From Isoetes taiwanensis (Eukaryota > Streptophyta > Lycopodiopsida > Isoetales > Isoetaceae): 64,000 nucleotides of DNA. Shown piece after piece: positions 1 through 12,688 of the stretch; position 1 is the first letter of the stretch; each line of letters starts with the position of its first letter. The stretch is from assembly GCA_021234155.1 (NCBI GenBank), contig JAJEKV010000071.1, positions 7,047,054-7,111,053 on the forward strand, read 5' to 3'. The notes below the pieces were generated by a model. The model saw nothing but the letters and a program-made list of their open reading frames with translations, made no database searches and was not told the DNA's origin. Both the position numbers and the translations under genes were made by a program.

Positions 1-770
1 CCCGTCCTTACGATAATAAAATAAAGTCGAATGAACTGAAACGAGCCAATTCCAGCATAGCGTCAAGAACTTCACGGAAATCGTGGTAATGAAAGACTTT
101 GGTCATAATTCAACAATCGTGGATTGAGCATTTAACGACCTGTTGCAGGAGATAAACCGGCAAAATCGGTTTAAAATTCCAAACCGGCTTTATCCAGTAA
201 TGATCCATAACCCAATAAAATAAGCCCGGAAAAGTAATTTTATAACGTTTGACGACCAAAAATACTTAAAACAAAGGATCAAGATTTAATATTTTATCGA
301 GAACTGGAAGGAAATCAAAACGTATCATTCGACAATCGAAGATCCAAAATAATCGCGAATCGAATTGAAGACAGCCATAAATAAATCGCAGAAAGAATTA
401 GAAACCAACCTGGTCGTAAAGCGAAGCACAATCGACAGCCATAATAATATCATTCTCTTTGCCGAAATACTTTGTGGTCCGTAGTTTGGCGAATAAAAGA
501 TATCTAAAAGTGAAGAAGTCGATGATCGAAATTTTGATAACTTTATGATAACTTAATAATGATCCGTAATCATAAATCGAAACCGAGAAACGCTGGATAT
601 GACAAACAACCAATTGATATCGATGATGACTAATGAAAATCTGTATTGCTATTGGCAACAAAGAATTTTAGATAACCTATCGTCCGGACTTTATTAACCT
701 GTCCATCATATCGAAGAGGTTTTGAAGATTTGATAACCTTTGTTCTCAGAGATCCTATTGATGCCCTGCG
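1..770. other. Unassigned AT-rich sequence
   Basis: No gene, RNA or repeat could be supported here. Short open frames exist, the longest under 90 codons, but none has recognisable motifs or splice context. From about 650 onward the sequence grades into the pyrimidine-rich block of the neighbouring element, so the left edge of that element may lie in this stretch. Confidence 0.4.
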
Positions 771-1348
771 ATGACTTTGATCTATTTCCCTTTGATTCTG
801 ACTTTCTAATCTTCCACCGATTTATACCGATCTTTTTCCTTTTCCATGTCCTTTAACTTTTCCCGACCTTTTGAGGAAACTTCCCAACTTCTTTGATCCG
901 ATAACCGGATTTCATATCTTTTCATCATTCTAATCTTTTCCCTTGTGGTTCTTTATCTTCCTTTTCTATTGATGCCGACGACGATTATTTTCCCTTTAAT
1001 CGATCCCGGTTTTCGCTGATGGACTTCAATCTCGGTTCACGATTCTTCAATCGATTATCGATGACTACGACGATGTTCTAATTCTCGACCGATGACTTTG
1101 TTTCAATTTCAGGAAAGATTTCATGTCGATGTCGACGGATCTCAATAATCGTCAATATTTCAATTCCCCTTTATCTGTCCCTTTTTCGTTTTCTCCGTTT
1201 CCTTTATCTGCGGTTTTGTTTTACTTTATTCTTTTCCGCGATCGAGCATGGCTAATCACGAAGAAGCGATAACTGGCTCTTCAACGTAACTGGACACCAA
1301 TTACCCAACAATTTGATTGAAGACATACCGCTTAAAACTTTAATAAGA
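771..1348 (-). mobile_element. Degenerate polypurine Helitron remnant (minus strand)
   Basis: Read on the minus strand, the element starts at 1348 with TCTTATTAAAGTTTTAAGC, close to the head TCTTATATTATAAAGTTTTAGC of the better copies. About 100 bp further in, the plus strand shows GAGCATGGCTAATCA, the reverse complement of the conserved head motif found at 32390-32410 and 40835-40855. Then comes pyrimidine-rich DNA on the plus strand (about 771-1240), matching the rule that purines lie on the element's sense strand. The tract is interrupted by many non-pyrimidine bases, so the copy is old or poorly resolved. The 3' terminus (hairpin plus CTRR) was not found, so the left boundary is approximate. 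Confidence 0.5.
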
Positions 1349-1559
1349 TGATAAGTTTCATGATCTCTAACAACTGGCCAATGTCAAAATCGTTCAATCG
1401 AAGATGCCCCTGACCTTAAACGCAAGTTCATTGCGTGATGTTGGCTGTAAGTCTGAACCTGGCAAGCATAGCGCTTCAAGACAAAATGTTGAACTGATTG
1501 TGAACATTACGGAGACTACTGTTCCAATTTATTTAGCTTTATAAATGTGGTATGACCCG

Positions 1560-2066
1560 GTGAATGATAGAAGCAATGAAACAAAATGAATCTTTTTTAA
1601 AACTTTGGATACACCATGATGTGTTGTGGACGGCTAAGGCAAAATATTGTAGGGAAACAAAATGGATTTTAAACTAAAGCCGTGGATTGATGGAGCTAAC
1701 CCGGCGCATAAAGCCGTAATTTGTTGCTCGTGATTTTCACGTAGGCAAATTAGATCTCATGAAGAAACATTTTCGCCCATAGTCAAAATGACTAATATTA
1801 GAATTTTACTACATTAGCAGTTAAGCGCAAAATCTAGAAGCTCATCACATGGATGCTAGCAATGTACTTTCTCAATGCTAAGTTAGAAGAAGAAATCTAC
1901 ATGAAGGAAGCCCCGGCTTTGAAAGTGGGGAAAACAAGGTGGAAGTTGAAAAGAGCAAGATAATGGCCCGGCAAGCCCCTAGACGTTGATATTTCAGATG
2001 GACTCTAACAAGAAAGCGTATTTTAGTAAACTCAATTGTGATGGGAACCTATATGCATACAGACAG
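1560..2066 (+). pseudogene. Decayed Ty1/copia reverse transcriptase fragment
   Basis: Short in-frame blocks match the conserved order of the copia-type reverse transcriptase. A KNIVGNK-like stretch is followed by IFK in a shifted frame (about 1640-1670). A KARLVAR-type region follows (about 1707-1740), then EETFSPIVKM (from 1761), HHMDAS (about 1847) and LEEEIYMKEAP (about 1885). A GNLYAY-like block lies near 2045. Several frame changes and stops separate the blocks, so no functional enzyme can be made. No integrase or LTR was recognised next to it. A better preserved relative of the same superfamily lies at 60345-63049. Family assignment rests on motif order read by eye. Confidence 0.65.
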
Positions 2067-2792
2067 GTAAGGAACTTCTATTATAAAATTAGCGTCCGTC
2101 TCTATGTTGCCCTAAATCGGACGATCTAGAACAGCTCGGCCCGTACCTTTACTGCCACGATTTTGCATCTCCTTCAACTTCTGATGGCTTCGGGGTTAAC
2201 GGTTTTGCATCTCCTCTTCCTCGGCCATCTGGATGGCTTCAAGGCTATTTGGGTGGAAGCTTCGTGAATACAGAGGCCCATACTCGCTAAGAAAAGGATA
2301 ACAAAGAGCTTTTCCTCCTCGTGAGTATGGGCGCCAAGCTCCACTATAAGGATGGTCGCCAGAATAGTTTTAATTTGCTCTTCAATCTCAACTCAAAGAC
2401 GATCAATTGGGGAAGGAGCGAAAGTGGATTTTGCACATCAAAGATCCTCAAGAACTTGGACTTTGGTAGGACCGGATACATATTTTTAGCTATGGCCTAG
2501 ATCGACAATTCTAGAAACTCCATTTCTTCCCATTTTTTTATTTCAATTACGCTTTACGCGGCAATTTATAATGAAGTTTCAGGCTGAATTTCAATGATGA
2601 CCTCCGTCCTAGGTCATCCATCTCAAGCCATGATTTTGATTATTAAATATTCGAATATTCACCATATGCATAAGGGTCTCATACAACTCTTTGGCGGAGT
2701 TAGCGGTATTATTGCTCTTTGCCTTGATTTTTTATTACGCATGTTTTAAATGCGTTATATATGGTTGAAACACAAAGGTAAGCTCTTCCGCG
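2067..2792. other. Unassigned sequence with a possible Helitron-like 5' end
   Basis: At 2077 the sequence TCTATTATAAAATTAGCG resembles Helitron 5' ends of this window, with TC followed by an AT-rich TATTATAAA core. No matching head motif or 3' hairpin follows, so the call is weak. The remainder, with several GC-richer patches between 2140 and 2500, shows no recognisable gene or RNA. Confidence 0.25.
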
Positions 2793-3662
2793 AAATAGTT
2801 GGGTCGCAAGTCTTCAACCAAATCCTAAACTAATCGCTGCAATGCGATCTCGCGATAGGATCGATAAAGCCGCCAGTTCCAGTCAACCAGGGAAATGCCA
2901 AAAAGATACTCCACAAAAATCAACTCCAAATAAGTAAATGGAACAAGAAAGTCTTCGAAAAATCCTCGCAGTAAAACACAAGACACCATGGCCCTCCTCC
3001 CAAAACCCATGAGGGCTATCCCATCCTTGGTAATGGTAGGGCCAAACAAAAGCCACACATTACTAGGCCAGCGATGCTAATGCCGCTTCACACCACAAGT
3101 CCGCTTATAAACTAGAGCCACACATTAGCCATCCACGTCGCTTCAAACCACAAGGGTTTCTACGCACTTAAAGAAGGCCTGATGCGTACCATAATAAGAA
3201 AGCCACACATTAGCCACATGTTAATGTCAGCTTCCACTAACAACTCCGCATTAAGGAGATGGATCGGAAAGGGAAGCGGTGGGTGGGGGAAGAATGGCCG
3301 CTTAAACGGGAAGGAGATGCATGAGTCGATGGGGATGGAGAGAGAAGGTGGTATAAAAGCGAGAAAACCTAATCACTAAACCGCCACGCAATGGTGAAAA
3401 GCCACATCCGGGCATCTCCACTAACAACAACAAGAGATACAAATAAGAAAGCCAAGACCGGGCATCCCACTTAACAACAAGATACAATGTTCGATTGGTC
3501 GCTGAAAACCATTATGGATCTGGATTAAAACTCAGCTCTTCGGTTTCGAGGAAAAACTCCGACTCATATTAGTGGCACTAACCAAATAGAGATCTAAAAT
3601 GTACAAATGTAACAACAAACTTAATAAACCGATCACGCCGAAGTTGTTACTGCTGCAAGCTC
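2793..3662 (+). repeat. Copy 1 of an ~870 bp tandem duplication with TATA-like box
   Basis: This copy and the next one share ordered blocks. Examples are AATAGTTGG near the start, CACAAAAATCAACTCCAAAT, AGAGCCACACATTAGCCATC, CCATAATAAGAAAGCCACAC and GATGGGGATGGAGAGAGAAGG. The blocks recur about 870 bp apart in direct orientation with many differences, so the duplication is old. A TATAAAAG element lies at 3352-3359 just after the purine-rich block. The layout (TATA box, then a C/A-rich stretch) would suit an LTR U3/R region or a SINE-like unit, but termini, primer-binding site and coding domains were not identified. The open frames inside are short and unrecognised. Confidence 0.55.
3352..3359 (+). 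promoter_or_regulatory. TATA-like element in the tandem duplication
   Basis: TATAAAAG follows a purine-rich stretch in copy 1. The same context recurs at 13709-13716 with an identical octamer and at 4208-4217 in altered form. Conservation of this core among three diverged copies hints at a promoter of a repeat family, but no transcript unit could be defined. Confidence 0.3.
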
Positions 3663-4440
3663 TTTCCAGAATAGTTGGCCGCAAAGCCCTCAACCAAATC
3701 CTCTAACCATCGCCGCGGGTCGCGATTCCGGTGATAGATCGAGCAAAGCCGCCAGTTTCCAAGTCAACTAGGAAATGCCAAGCGATACCCACAAAAATCA
3801 ACTCCAAATAAGCAATGTTCAAGAAAAGCCCAAAGAAAATCCCTTCGCAGAAGTTCACGCTACACCATGGTCTCTCCCAAAACCCGCGATGAGGGCTATC
3901 CATCCGCACGAGGGCCAAACAAAAGCCATTACATTAGCCAAAGATGCTAATGCTACTACACTAATAAGTCCGCTATAAAACTAGAGCCACACATTAGCCA
4001 TCCGCTATCAATGTCGCCCAAATCGCTGCGTCACACGGCATAACATGCACCATAATAAGAAAGCCACACACATTAGCCATACGTTAATGTCAGCCTTCCA
4101 CCAACAACCCGCACGCGGAGATGGGAATTTGAAGGCAGCGGTGGGTGGGGAAGAATGGCCGCTAAACGAAATATATGCATGGTCGATGGGGATGGAGAGA
4201 GAAGGTGCATAAAAAGGCTTAGGAAAACCTAAACTAAAATCGCTTAATGGTTTTGATAATTACATTTATCTTCTTCATCGCTAAAATGTAAGATAAATTC
4301 AATCTGTCAAAACCGCCAGTTAAACTGGAGGTAAAGGGTAGAAGAAAGCATAAGAGAAAGAAAGCCACATCCGCATCTCCACTAACAACAACAAGCAGAT
4401 ACAAATGCGCCAAGTCACGGGTCAAAATTTCTGCGGGGAG
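3663..4440 (+). repeat. Copy 2 of the ~870 bp tandem duplication
   Basis: This is the second direct copy of the unit described at 2793-3662, carrying the same blocks in the same order. The TATA-like element is altered to CATAAAAAGG at 4208-4217. A third, partial copy of the TATA-proximal part lies at about 13640-13770. Divergence between copies is high and patchy. Confidence 0.55.
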
Positions 4441-5640
4441 GGAGGAGTGGCGCGAGTCCAAATGCAAAGCGGGCTAAAGCTTAATCGGTTCTCAGAGGAC
4501 TCCAAAACCTAAGGAACGGTCGCCAAACGCTGTCGCAAGGAAGGGCAAATATAACCATCTTTAGCGTAATTCGCAACCTACGCATCATGTGCCTTTGAAG
4601 ATCCTATCCGAACATTTCAAAGCGGCCGGTGGTTCTTCTTGGCATCGGGTACCAAAGACACGCTAGCATCTTCACCAATAGCGTAGTGCTGACAATGCCG
4701 CAGCCTCAAGTCCTCGAGTAGAATAAGAAACGTATTTTCCTCAAAACAACCATGACGGATACCCCCGGATCAAATGGCCAAATTTCAAATCAAGCATCTA
4801 TTATATCTACTCTTCCAGCAAAATTACCCAAATTCAACAATCTTCCGTATATTAATGGCAATAAGGACCAGAGATACGGTAATAGAGAATCTGTGCAACT
4901 AACCCCCAACCGCACCGGTTTTGAGGGAATGAATGAAAAAGGCTCAAGGCGGTATCCAATCAAATACATTCATTCCAGCAAAGATAGCAACTCCTCATCG
5001 CGAGGGAATGCGATAAAGGTAAGAACAAATAGTCGTATTATCCCATAACGTCCAAAAGCAGAAGCCGCAGGATGAGCAAATTGGTCGTAAAAGCTTCAAG
5101 CGGATCATAAGGAGGAAGAATGGGTTGTTTCTGTTTATTTGCGGGATAAACCTCTTAGCCACCGCCTCGCAAGAGCAACTGTGGAGGATGATCCAGAGGG
5201 TTTCGCAGCTGAAGAATGATAAAAGCAACAAACAGCGAATGCAGAGTCGACACGCCAATGGATTAGAAAAGGAAGACATGAGGATCGTGAGAAAAAGGTA
5301 AATAGTAGAAGCTAACCGCTATAGGTAAGCTTTTGTGGGTTCTTGGACTTGCACCAATTCTTTTGAAAAGATTCCAAGCATGTTGATAACTCTCAAAAGT
5401 ACTTCAGACGAAGATACCGTAATAATCGCTTTAAAAACAATTCTTCAACTCAAGCAAGTCACCGTTACCATCCAAACATTAGCTAAAACTCAACAAAAAC
5501 ATCTCGCAAAGAACAACAAACTCAAATCTAATTCAGTAATAAATCAACCGGCAACGTTAATAATAGGACCTGCTGGTTTCCTCGCCAACTTGTGATGATA
5601 CGCGCTTAGGTACAAGACTTTTCCCACCAAATAGGCAGTA
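4441..5640 (+). pseudogene. Unidentified retroelement-like remnant with two short open frames
   Basis: Open frames of 98 codons (4752-5048) and 86 codons (5335-5595) lie on the plus strand downstream of the tandem repeats. The first starts MTDTPGSNGQ and contains LPAKLPKFNNLPYI, hydrophilic and low in cysteine, faintly like the N-terminus of a plant retrotransposon Gag. No zinc knuckle (CX2CX4HX4C) was seen. At about 4650 the sequence GGGTACCAAAG loosely recalls an initiator-Met primer-binding site. I do not recognise either frame as a known protein. The placement after possible LTR-like repeats is the only reason to suggest a retroelement, and chance open frames remain possible. Confidence 0.22.
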
Positions 5641-6950
5641 CAATGATCTGCTAATCTTTAAATCCCATCTTCCCTCCAACATCGCCGCGAACAAGCGATT
5701 CATTAAGCAATGTAAGACCCGCGATAAACCCCAGCGGAGTACGGAAGGGTTTCTTTTCCATGTTTTCGCATTTCCATACTAGGCTTCTAAACTCCTCTAA
5801 TCGGCTATCTCCTGAAAGTAATACTCAGAAGGTGCTCTACCGCTGCCGGGCATAAGTTAAAGTAATAAATGCTATGCACGCAAATGATAAAAGCCGCAAA
5901 CTTAATACGCACTACGACAACTCTTCAAGCCCCTACCAATCGTAAATGGCATAAGGAGCAAAACAATTTCCTATGCAACCTTGTACCTAGGTATATGATC
6001 TCGTTTGGTACATTTTAAAATGTCCTTTAAATGCAAAAAAAATTATAATATTAGAGCTGACCCAACATTTAAAATGTCAAGGGCCAGTTTGCCTCACAGC
6101 AAGGGTTCTTTTGCTCTCACGCAGCTTGGGCAATAATTTCAGTCCATTAGCAAGTATTTTGTACCGCTTAGTTTGGTGAAAAGCTTTGCAATAATAATCA
6201 GATAAGACTTCAGATAAGCCGCTTCATACGTTAAAAAAAAATATACCTAATCGCATGCCGCTTGCCAATGCAAAGCTACCTTGTATGCGTTGCCATTTCC
6301 ATTATCCATGATAACGCTTCTTTCTCTATCTTTGCCAATTTCACCACGGCACTTCAACAACACCCACCAATGTTCTTAAATCCTGGTTTTGCATCGCAAC
6401 CGTTTCAACATCTCGAACTCGCAATGTTAACCCAAAAAGTACAATAAGTAGATTGCTTTCCAATGGCAATTGCATTAATAAGTGATGCAACCAACTCAAA
6501 TAACGATCCACATTTGATTACATCAAGGTTGAGTATTGCTCTGTGTTGTTAACCAATAATAACTGCAGATACGCTATAAAGAAATGAGAGTACAATTCAA
6601 ATACTTTTATTAATGCATAAATATCCATAATGTTACAGGAATCTCTGCGAATTTTTACTCTATGACCTTTGTTGGATGATATATAGGAATTTCTTTTTGT
6701 ACTGAACTTATGTGGCAAGATTATAGACGGCTTTGTGCTAAACGACAAACTTCTATTTTTCAAGATCATAGTGCAATTTATGAGGTGTATCTAACCAGAA
6801 TTAAATGATGCAATCCTGAAAAGAGAAACGCCTAGAGGTTAAATGGTTGTACCAATAAATAGAAATTGTCCTATTCTAAGCCCTCTAGCTTAGCTGTTCA
6901 AAACAAATTAAAAAGCAAAGCAAAGCCTACCCCAATTTGCAGCTTCGGAT
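5641..6950. other. Unassigned AT-rich sequence
   Basis: No recognisable gene, RNA or terminal repeat. The longest frames are about 60-85 codons on both strands, with no motifs and no consistent splice sites. Confidence 0.4.
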
Positions 6951-7440
6951 TTAGATTCAGAATAGCTTTTTTTTCCAGTTCAAACATGAATTACTCAAAG
7001 AATGTAGGCCAATTTAATGTAGATCAGCTTAATTTCTTTTGAAACAACACAATTGGCCTTGCACCGCTTTGATGGGACAGACCCGGCAAAATCCACACTC
7101 AATGATAATCCTAAAACATTACTAATAGCCATTATGCTCTGCAGTAATTTCATTGATGCAGCAACAACAATACGCTAAGAAAACTTATCTAACTGCCAAA
7201 ACGACAATAAAGTTAAAACCCCATAGCCTTATTTAGCAGTTCAAAACATGGATCATTCAGATAGCTTGCATTTACAGTTCAAAACATGGATTATTCAGCC
7301 AAAATGTGACGCCAATCTCCCTCTCCTGAAACAACATAACTGGTTTGTTAACTTTGACGTGACAGACCTTTCGCAACTTCAAAACACCAAATTTATCAAC
7401 CCATGCAGCCTCAGTCGACCTCTAACAGATCCCTGAACCT
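6951..7440 (+). repeat. Diverged direct duplication
   Basis: Two segments share ordered blocks: CAGTTCAAACATGAATTACTC (6978) against CAGTTCAAAACATGGATTAT (7272), then TGAAACAACACAATTGG (about 7040) against TGAAACAACATAACTGG, then a GACAGACC block. The second segment itself contains CAGTTCAAAACATGGAT twice (7239 and 7273). It reads as an old tandem or nested duplication of unknown sequence. Confidence 0.4.
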
Positions 7441-8538
7441 TTTGCATATTTACATCGACATGCTATAATGCTACAGAGATACCTGTATTTACCTTCACAC
7501 GAAGCAGAAGAAACGGCGTACGCTGCCCCACACGTTTGCTGCGATTTGCCGGCCTATGGATTTGCTACGGGTTTGGTGGTTTGTTGGTTTATTTGTTTTA
7601 GTTGCTTTTATAAGAAAATGCAGCGTTAGTTGCCTTTAACCTAACAAAGAAAAGCTTCCAAATCTCTTTATCACGATAGCAAATTACAGTCTAACAGTGG
7701 TAGAAATTGATGCATCCTTAAGCTAATAAAGCAAATTAAAATACCTCATCCTTAGATCCATCCAAGCCAGTATATGTACTCTCTTTAGTCACTGCAGATC
7801 AACCCCACAGGCCAATATTACATAGTGGTTTCCGCCTTTGAGAGACAGGGAGCCTATACCACCAGCGGCAATCTGATACGAAGGAGCATATATCTCCCCA
7901 ACTCCAGTTTATCCAGACAATGCCCCACTAAGAAACGACACTGTTTTCAACAAAACCCAAAACGAAAATCAGGAGTCGGACCAGAAGATACCCAATCGAG
8001 GTTCCAGATAGTAGCCAAGGAATCTGTGGCCATATGATCTCAAGCAATATAAGGCCTTGGTACCGTGAAGACTTCGGCAGAGAATATATCCATGCTAAGT
8101 GCTGGACATGGCATCATGCCATTTTATACTTATAATAAGAAGCCAGAAACCGGCCCCAGGAATCCTGCTTAGAAACCGTTTGAATAGAGGTTTTGTGAGA
8201 TGAACCCTCATTATCAGTTTGTCTCTCCTCCGAATATCTACCTCAAAGCCAATGACAGGCATGAAGCAACTTGCTTCTCTGGCGAGAAATCCTGAAAAGC
8301 CAAGCTAAAAAGGCATTACGAAGTCGCTTGCTTCTCCTCCGGAAAATCCTGTAAGCAAAAACGGCCATGGGGCAAATCCACGAATCGATCAAGGCCTGGG
8401 TTGCTGTACCTACAGCGGTAGCTAGGGTAAGGAAAACGCGGTTTTACAGGCTGATGTGGTCATGGCCGTCAGATTCCTCGGAAGGCTTCGCAGAATAAAG
8501 GGCATTTGACCATCGAAAAGAGATTATATTTAAAAAAG
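7441..8538. other. Unassigned sequence
   Basis: A 70-codon plus-strand frame at 7825-8037 and scattered GC-richer patches are present, but no domain or splice-consistent gene could be recognised. A block around GCTTGCTTCTC is repeated at about 8270 and 8327, suggesting a small local duplication. Confidence 0.3.
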
Positions 8539-8639
8539 GGGTTTCTGTTTCAATCTTCTTCGATCCGTTAAATAATCAGGGCCGCCCGATCTAGGTACTG
8601 ATCCAAATCCAGAATTACGCATAACATTATAATATATGA
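8539..8639 (-). mobile_element. Possible Helitron 5' end (minus strand)
   Basis: Read on the minus strand from 8639, the sequence TCATATATTATAATGTTATG closely resembles the heads at 27096 and 54712. Preceding the TC on that strand is a G rather than the expected A. No further head motif, purine tract or 3' hairpin was identified, so this may be a truncated end or a chance AT-rich match. Confidence 0.3.
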
Positions 8640-9869
8640 CTTTCCGCCAGCGTGCTTTTTCCAACAGCTTTGGCGTGACGCATATAGTGCTTTTTCCACC
8701 TTTGCTAACGGTATTATACCGCGATGAAGGTGAATCCCCCTGGTCGGAAGGGTCGGGCCACCATGGAGCCGGACTTAAATGAAAACCACTGTGGTGCAAA
8801 TACCGGCTTTGTGCCCCAGCAAACGAAACGCTTTAAAAGTCAAGGCCGGCGGGGAAAGCGGCCAGCCATTTGCACCATTCCAAGACCGAGAAAGCATCCG
8901 GAGGGCAAGGACTCGATAGGGTGCCAAATAACTGAAAATTAGGTAGGAGATGATCGGTCTAAGTTAGCAAAAACGATCCAAACTCATGGGGTCCCTGTGC
9001 TAGGTCATTAATAAAACCGCCAAACTATATTACTGTAAAACCTCCTCGCTCTTTAGGATAAGACCGCCTTAATCGATTGAGGGCCACGGGAACTGCCGCT
9101 TCAGATGATGTTATGACGCATATGAAAGATCCCAAGATTACTGCATAATGGAGGGGTGGGATCCGAGCCCCTTTGTTCAAAATAATATAGAAGCAATTTA
9201 AGGAGTCTCCATATGCAAGGTGCCTTCCAGTTCAAAGATGAAGCTCAAGGAAATGAGCTGTGGTCGAAGCTCGGGTCAGAGATGATAAAGATTGCTCCTA
9301 TTTCATCAAAAGTCCCACTAAACCTCATTACAAGAAGATTACGAACCCACACACCCCACCCAGAGCCATCGCATCAGCTGAAATCATTGTGATAAAGCCG
9401 GGTTCAAATGAGAGCATAATCTGCTCAAAATCTAACCATCGTAATTCTCAAGCATCAATCTCAACGACATAGCGGGCTCCGCGAATAACTGTGGGACCGT
9501 ATAAATGGAAGCATAAAGATTCAAAAGGTTAAAACTAAGGAGTTACAAAGGACCTCAAACACACTTTGAATGAAGCTAATCATACCTGTGAAGGAAGCAA
9601 ATTTGCGAGCAGCACTCTAGTCTCTTTAGAAAGTTTAATTTTTAAATCCAAAAACTTTTAGTCAGCGCTTGTGGTACCTTATATGAAAGTCCTCAATTTG
9701 AATTGATTCTCACTCAAAGAGAGCCTGTTGATACTTGTGTGGAGCAATACAACCCAAAGAGAAGCAAAGCCAAAGAAAAAGCACGTGAGAGTAAAATGTT
9801 CAAAGAAATTTCCATCAGAAAATGAAGGGCCATCCACATAGGGAACATAAATCTAATGGAGTTAGCCTA
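8640..9869. other. Unassigned sequence with a GC-richer patch
   Basis: A GC-richer patch at 8720-8920 holds a 72-codon plus-strand frame without recognisable motifs. The rest is AT-rich with short frames only. It could be degraded retroelement sequence belonging with the reverse transcriptase remnant next to it, but I see nothing that proves this. Confidence 0.3.
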
Positions 9870-10190
9870 AACATGAACAACTGGACGACCGGGCTTTAGT
9901 AACACATAGCAAGCAAGGAGTACCCAAAGCGGGAGGCCAGAACATATAAGACTTTGCCCCGGAATTGGAAACCCAAATAAGTCCAAGCCGAAGGATGCAT
10001 AGCCACAGGAAAAGCAGATAGCCTACTTCCAAAGCACCATGGTAATAACATCACCCCTTCTCGCAAAACCTGGCAACTCACCGACATGGTTTCAGATTTA
10101 AAGCCTTACACCTGAATCTCTGCTTATATAATCCGGGAGGTCCAAGATCAAACGTAAATTCATTACTCCGTATGGGGACCACCCTCTAGG
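9870..10190 (-). pseudogene. DIRS/tyrosine-recombinase-type reverse transcriptase remnant
   Basis: On the minus strand the segment contains MNLRLILDLPDYI (about 10155-10117). After a frame change it has a SETMSV-like block (about 10095-10080) and then AMHPSAWTYLGFQFRGKVLY (about 10000-9941). The order 'LRLILDLR..N', 'F(K/R)xET', 'HPxxWxYLGFQ(W/F)xGK' is typical of DIRS-like and related reverse transcriptases rather than copia types. A further block reading TKAR, then PVVQ after a shift, fits the next conserved segment (about 9900-9880). The catalytic YLDD box was not found. Frameshifts and stops show it is dead. The family call is by eye and could be refined to another non-copia clade. Confidence 0.5.
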
Positions 10191-12688
10191 GAGAGCAAAT
10201 GAAAGGTAGAAAGAGACTCCCAAACCTACCGCGACCCGGGCCTTTAATCAAGTCCTCAATGGCAAGAGTGCACAAAGGAAGAGTGGCGAAAGCAACAAGC
10301 TTGTTTATGGCTTGGTTTGCACTAAGTTGTGAAGGAGGGGAAAACAAAATTTCAAGGGAGATTGTAACCATTCTTTATCCAATCCAACACCATAGGTTAT
10401 TATAAATAGATCAGCCAAAAATGGAAAAAAATGATCTCTCAAGCCGCATCGCTGGCGCTAAGGGTAGCAAAAGTAGCTAGAATCTACATCAACATCCGAC
10501 ACAATAAAAACATCACAAAGAAACGCTCAACCATCGAAGTTAGTAAATTAATAAGTGCCAATAAATATAAAAAACTTAGGAGAATCTAAATCACCGGAAA
10601 AAGGATGTGAAATGAAGATAAACATGGGTGTGTATACAAAGGAGTAGATTGTGGAGGACGCTAATGCAAGAGAAACGATAGAGAAAATATAGCTGAATAA
10701 AAACGGATAAAACAAATGTAACGAAAATAGTGTGCGTTAGAAGGCCAAGATGATAGCGAGGGTTTATGAGGGCGAAAATTATAGAGTTGAAGGAATGCAA
10801 TCATAACAAGTAGAGGCCCGCGAGAAAATAACTAAGGGTGCAGAGGTTCGAGTTGCAAATTAAAATTAAATGGATGGATAAGACGTGCAAATGAGAGGAG
10901 GTTATCTCCATCATATAAAATTGTGGAAGTGAGAGAGAAAAGATGGAAAAGTAATGTGGGAAAATCCATCACGCCAGTTTGCATTAAAATGGAGGGCCAA
11001 GATTTCTTTAGGTAACAGGGCAATTTAGGCGCCTCCCTATGCATTGATCCCGCCTAAGACTTTGATTGTGCAATTCTTAAGTCAAAGAATGAAAGTCGGA
11101 GTAGTGTTTTAGGCTTTATTCATTTGGACGGTAGATTGAGAGCCGCAAAGCTGACAGTGTTGTATGGAGATCAAAGCTTAGAAAAATCCTTCTGGCGTAC
11201 AACCGTGGGCGCTCTTTTCCGATATGAATAGGCTTGCCTCGCTCCGGGTTGGATTAAATCACGTGAACTGGAATACATCACCCAAATTCGCTGATTTGAT
11301 CATAGGAATCCCGCAGCTGACAGCCTACCCGGGGCCAAGATTTCCACGACACAAGCCACGTCATTAGGTTGCCACCCGCCATCATCCTCACATGTGCCCA
11401 TTTCGGCCCGTACCCAAAAGCCTAAGCATTAAACTCCTTAGGCTTCTCATTGCAATTCGATCCATTTGGCTATGGCATAGATTCCCTTCAATATTTTCAT
11501 AAGCACAACCGGATAATAAGGGTTTCTTTGATTGAAAATATGAAAAATCGCGAAGGTAGGCAATAGCATAGGGAAGTCATCCATTGAGACAGTTCCTGTT
11601 TCAGAGTAGTATGTTACTAAGCAAGGGATTATATCTTGGGATTATGGGACAAACAAGGCAAAGGTATTATATAATCTAGTCAACAAATTCGTGGAGGGTC
11701 AATAAATAAATGTCACCGATCTCTAAATTTTACTCAACATTCTTCATCTTATTTACATTAAATAACCTTTATCATCCTTATTGAATTCAATCTCGATAAT
11801 AAAATTCCGTGATAATTACAGCTATTGAGGATCATTAAATAAAATATCATCGAACTCTTTCGTGACTAAATAACTTCTTTACTCATCCTTTATCTAATAC
11901 ATCACTCACATCAATTTCAAAACCTTCGACTATAGCGCAACGCCATTTAATTCATCGCCTTGTATGGTATATAATGGATAAGGAATATGTAGCGAAAATG
12001 CGACGATGTGTGGAAATGGAAGAGTGGGAAAACAAAACAAGTGGGAGACAATTAGGTAAACCAAAATGCAAAAAGAAACATGCGGTAAAAGCGCAAGAAA
12101 GAGCAATACTCGAAAGAACGAGAAAATAAGCATTTAAAGTATTGTTAAATCAATTGCATTTAAAATGGGGTGTAGAAGTAATATCAAATATATAAAGATG
12201 ATCCTAAATTGAAAAATACAAAACACATTTTGAACTTTGAACTCGAAAGACTACATTCAAGATCTATCGTGAGAAAACAAAGATTAGGATTTGAAGGCGT
12301 TGATAGCGCACTGGCCGAGCAGGAGAAACGTAAAGATTTAGTAGGGCACCGTAAGTGTTTTCATATGCCCTGCCCTCCGCGATAAAACATAAACTCCGGC
12401 TTATACCAAAGATCTCTTCTCACTTAATTCCCACTTAACCCTATCTAAGGGCTATTAGTTTGCGTACCGAATTTCAGCCTCTTATCATCATTTGGCCAGA
12501 CTCCAAGTTCAAACATTCCGGCCAATTTAGCCCATCCCTATTCCTTTATGGATTACCAATTGCTTCCTAAGACAATCAAATCAAGTACCTTTTATCAATG
12601 CTCAAGGTACGTATGGTGGTAAGTGCCGTGATCCCCAATTTGCCTCATTATCCGCAAAGACATCCCTTTAAACTTCATTAAGAAAAAA
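10191..12688. other. Unassigned AT-rich sequence
   Basis: Short overlapping frames on both strands around 10186-10405 may be the flank of the reverse transcriptase remnant. The remaining frames are hydrophobic, AT-driven and below 75 codons. Nothing else could be supported. Confidence 0.35.
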
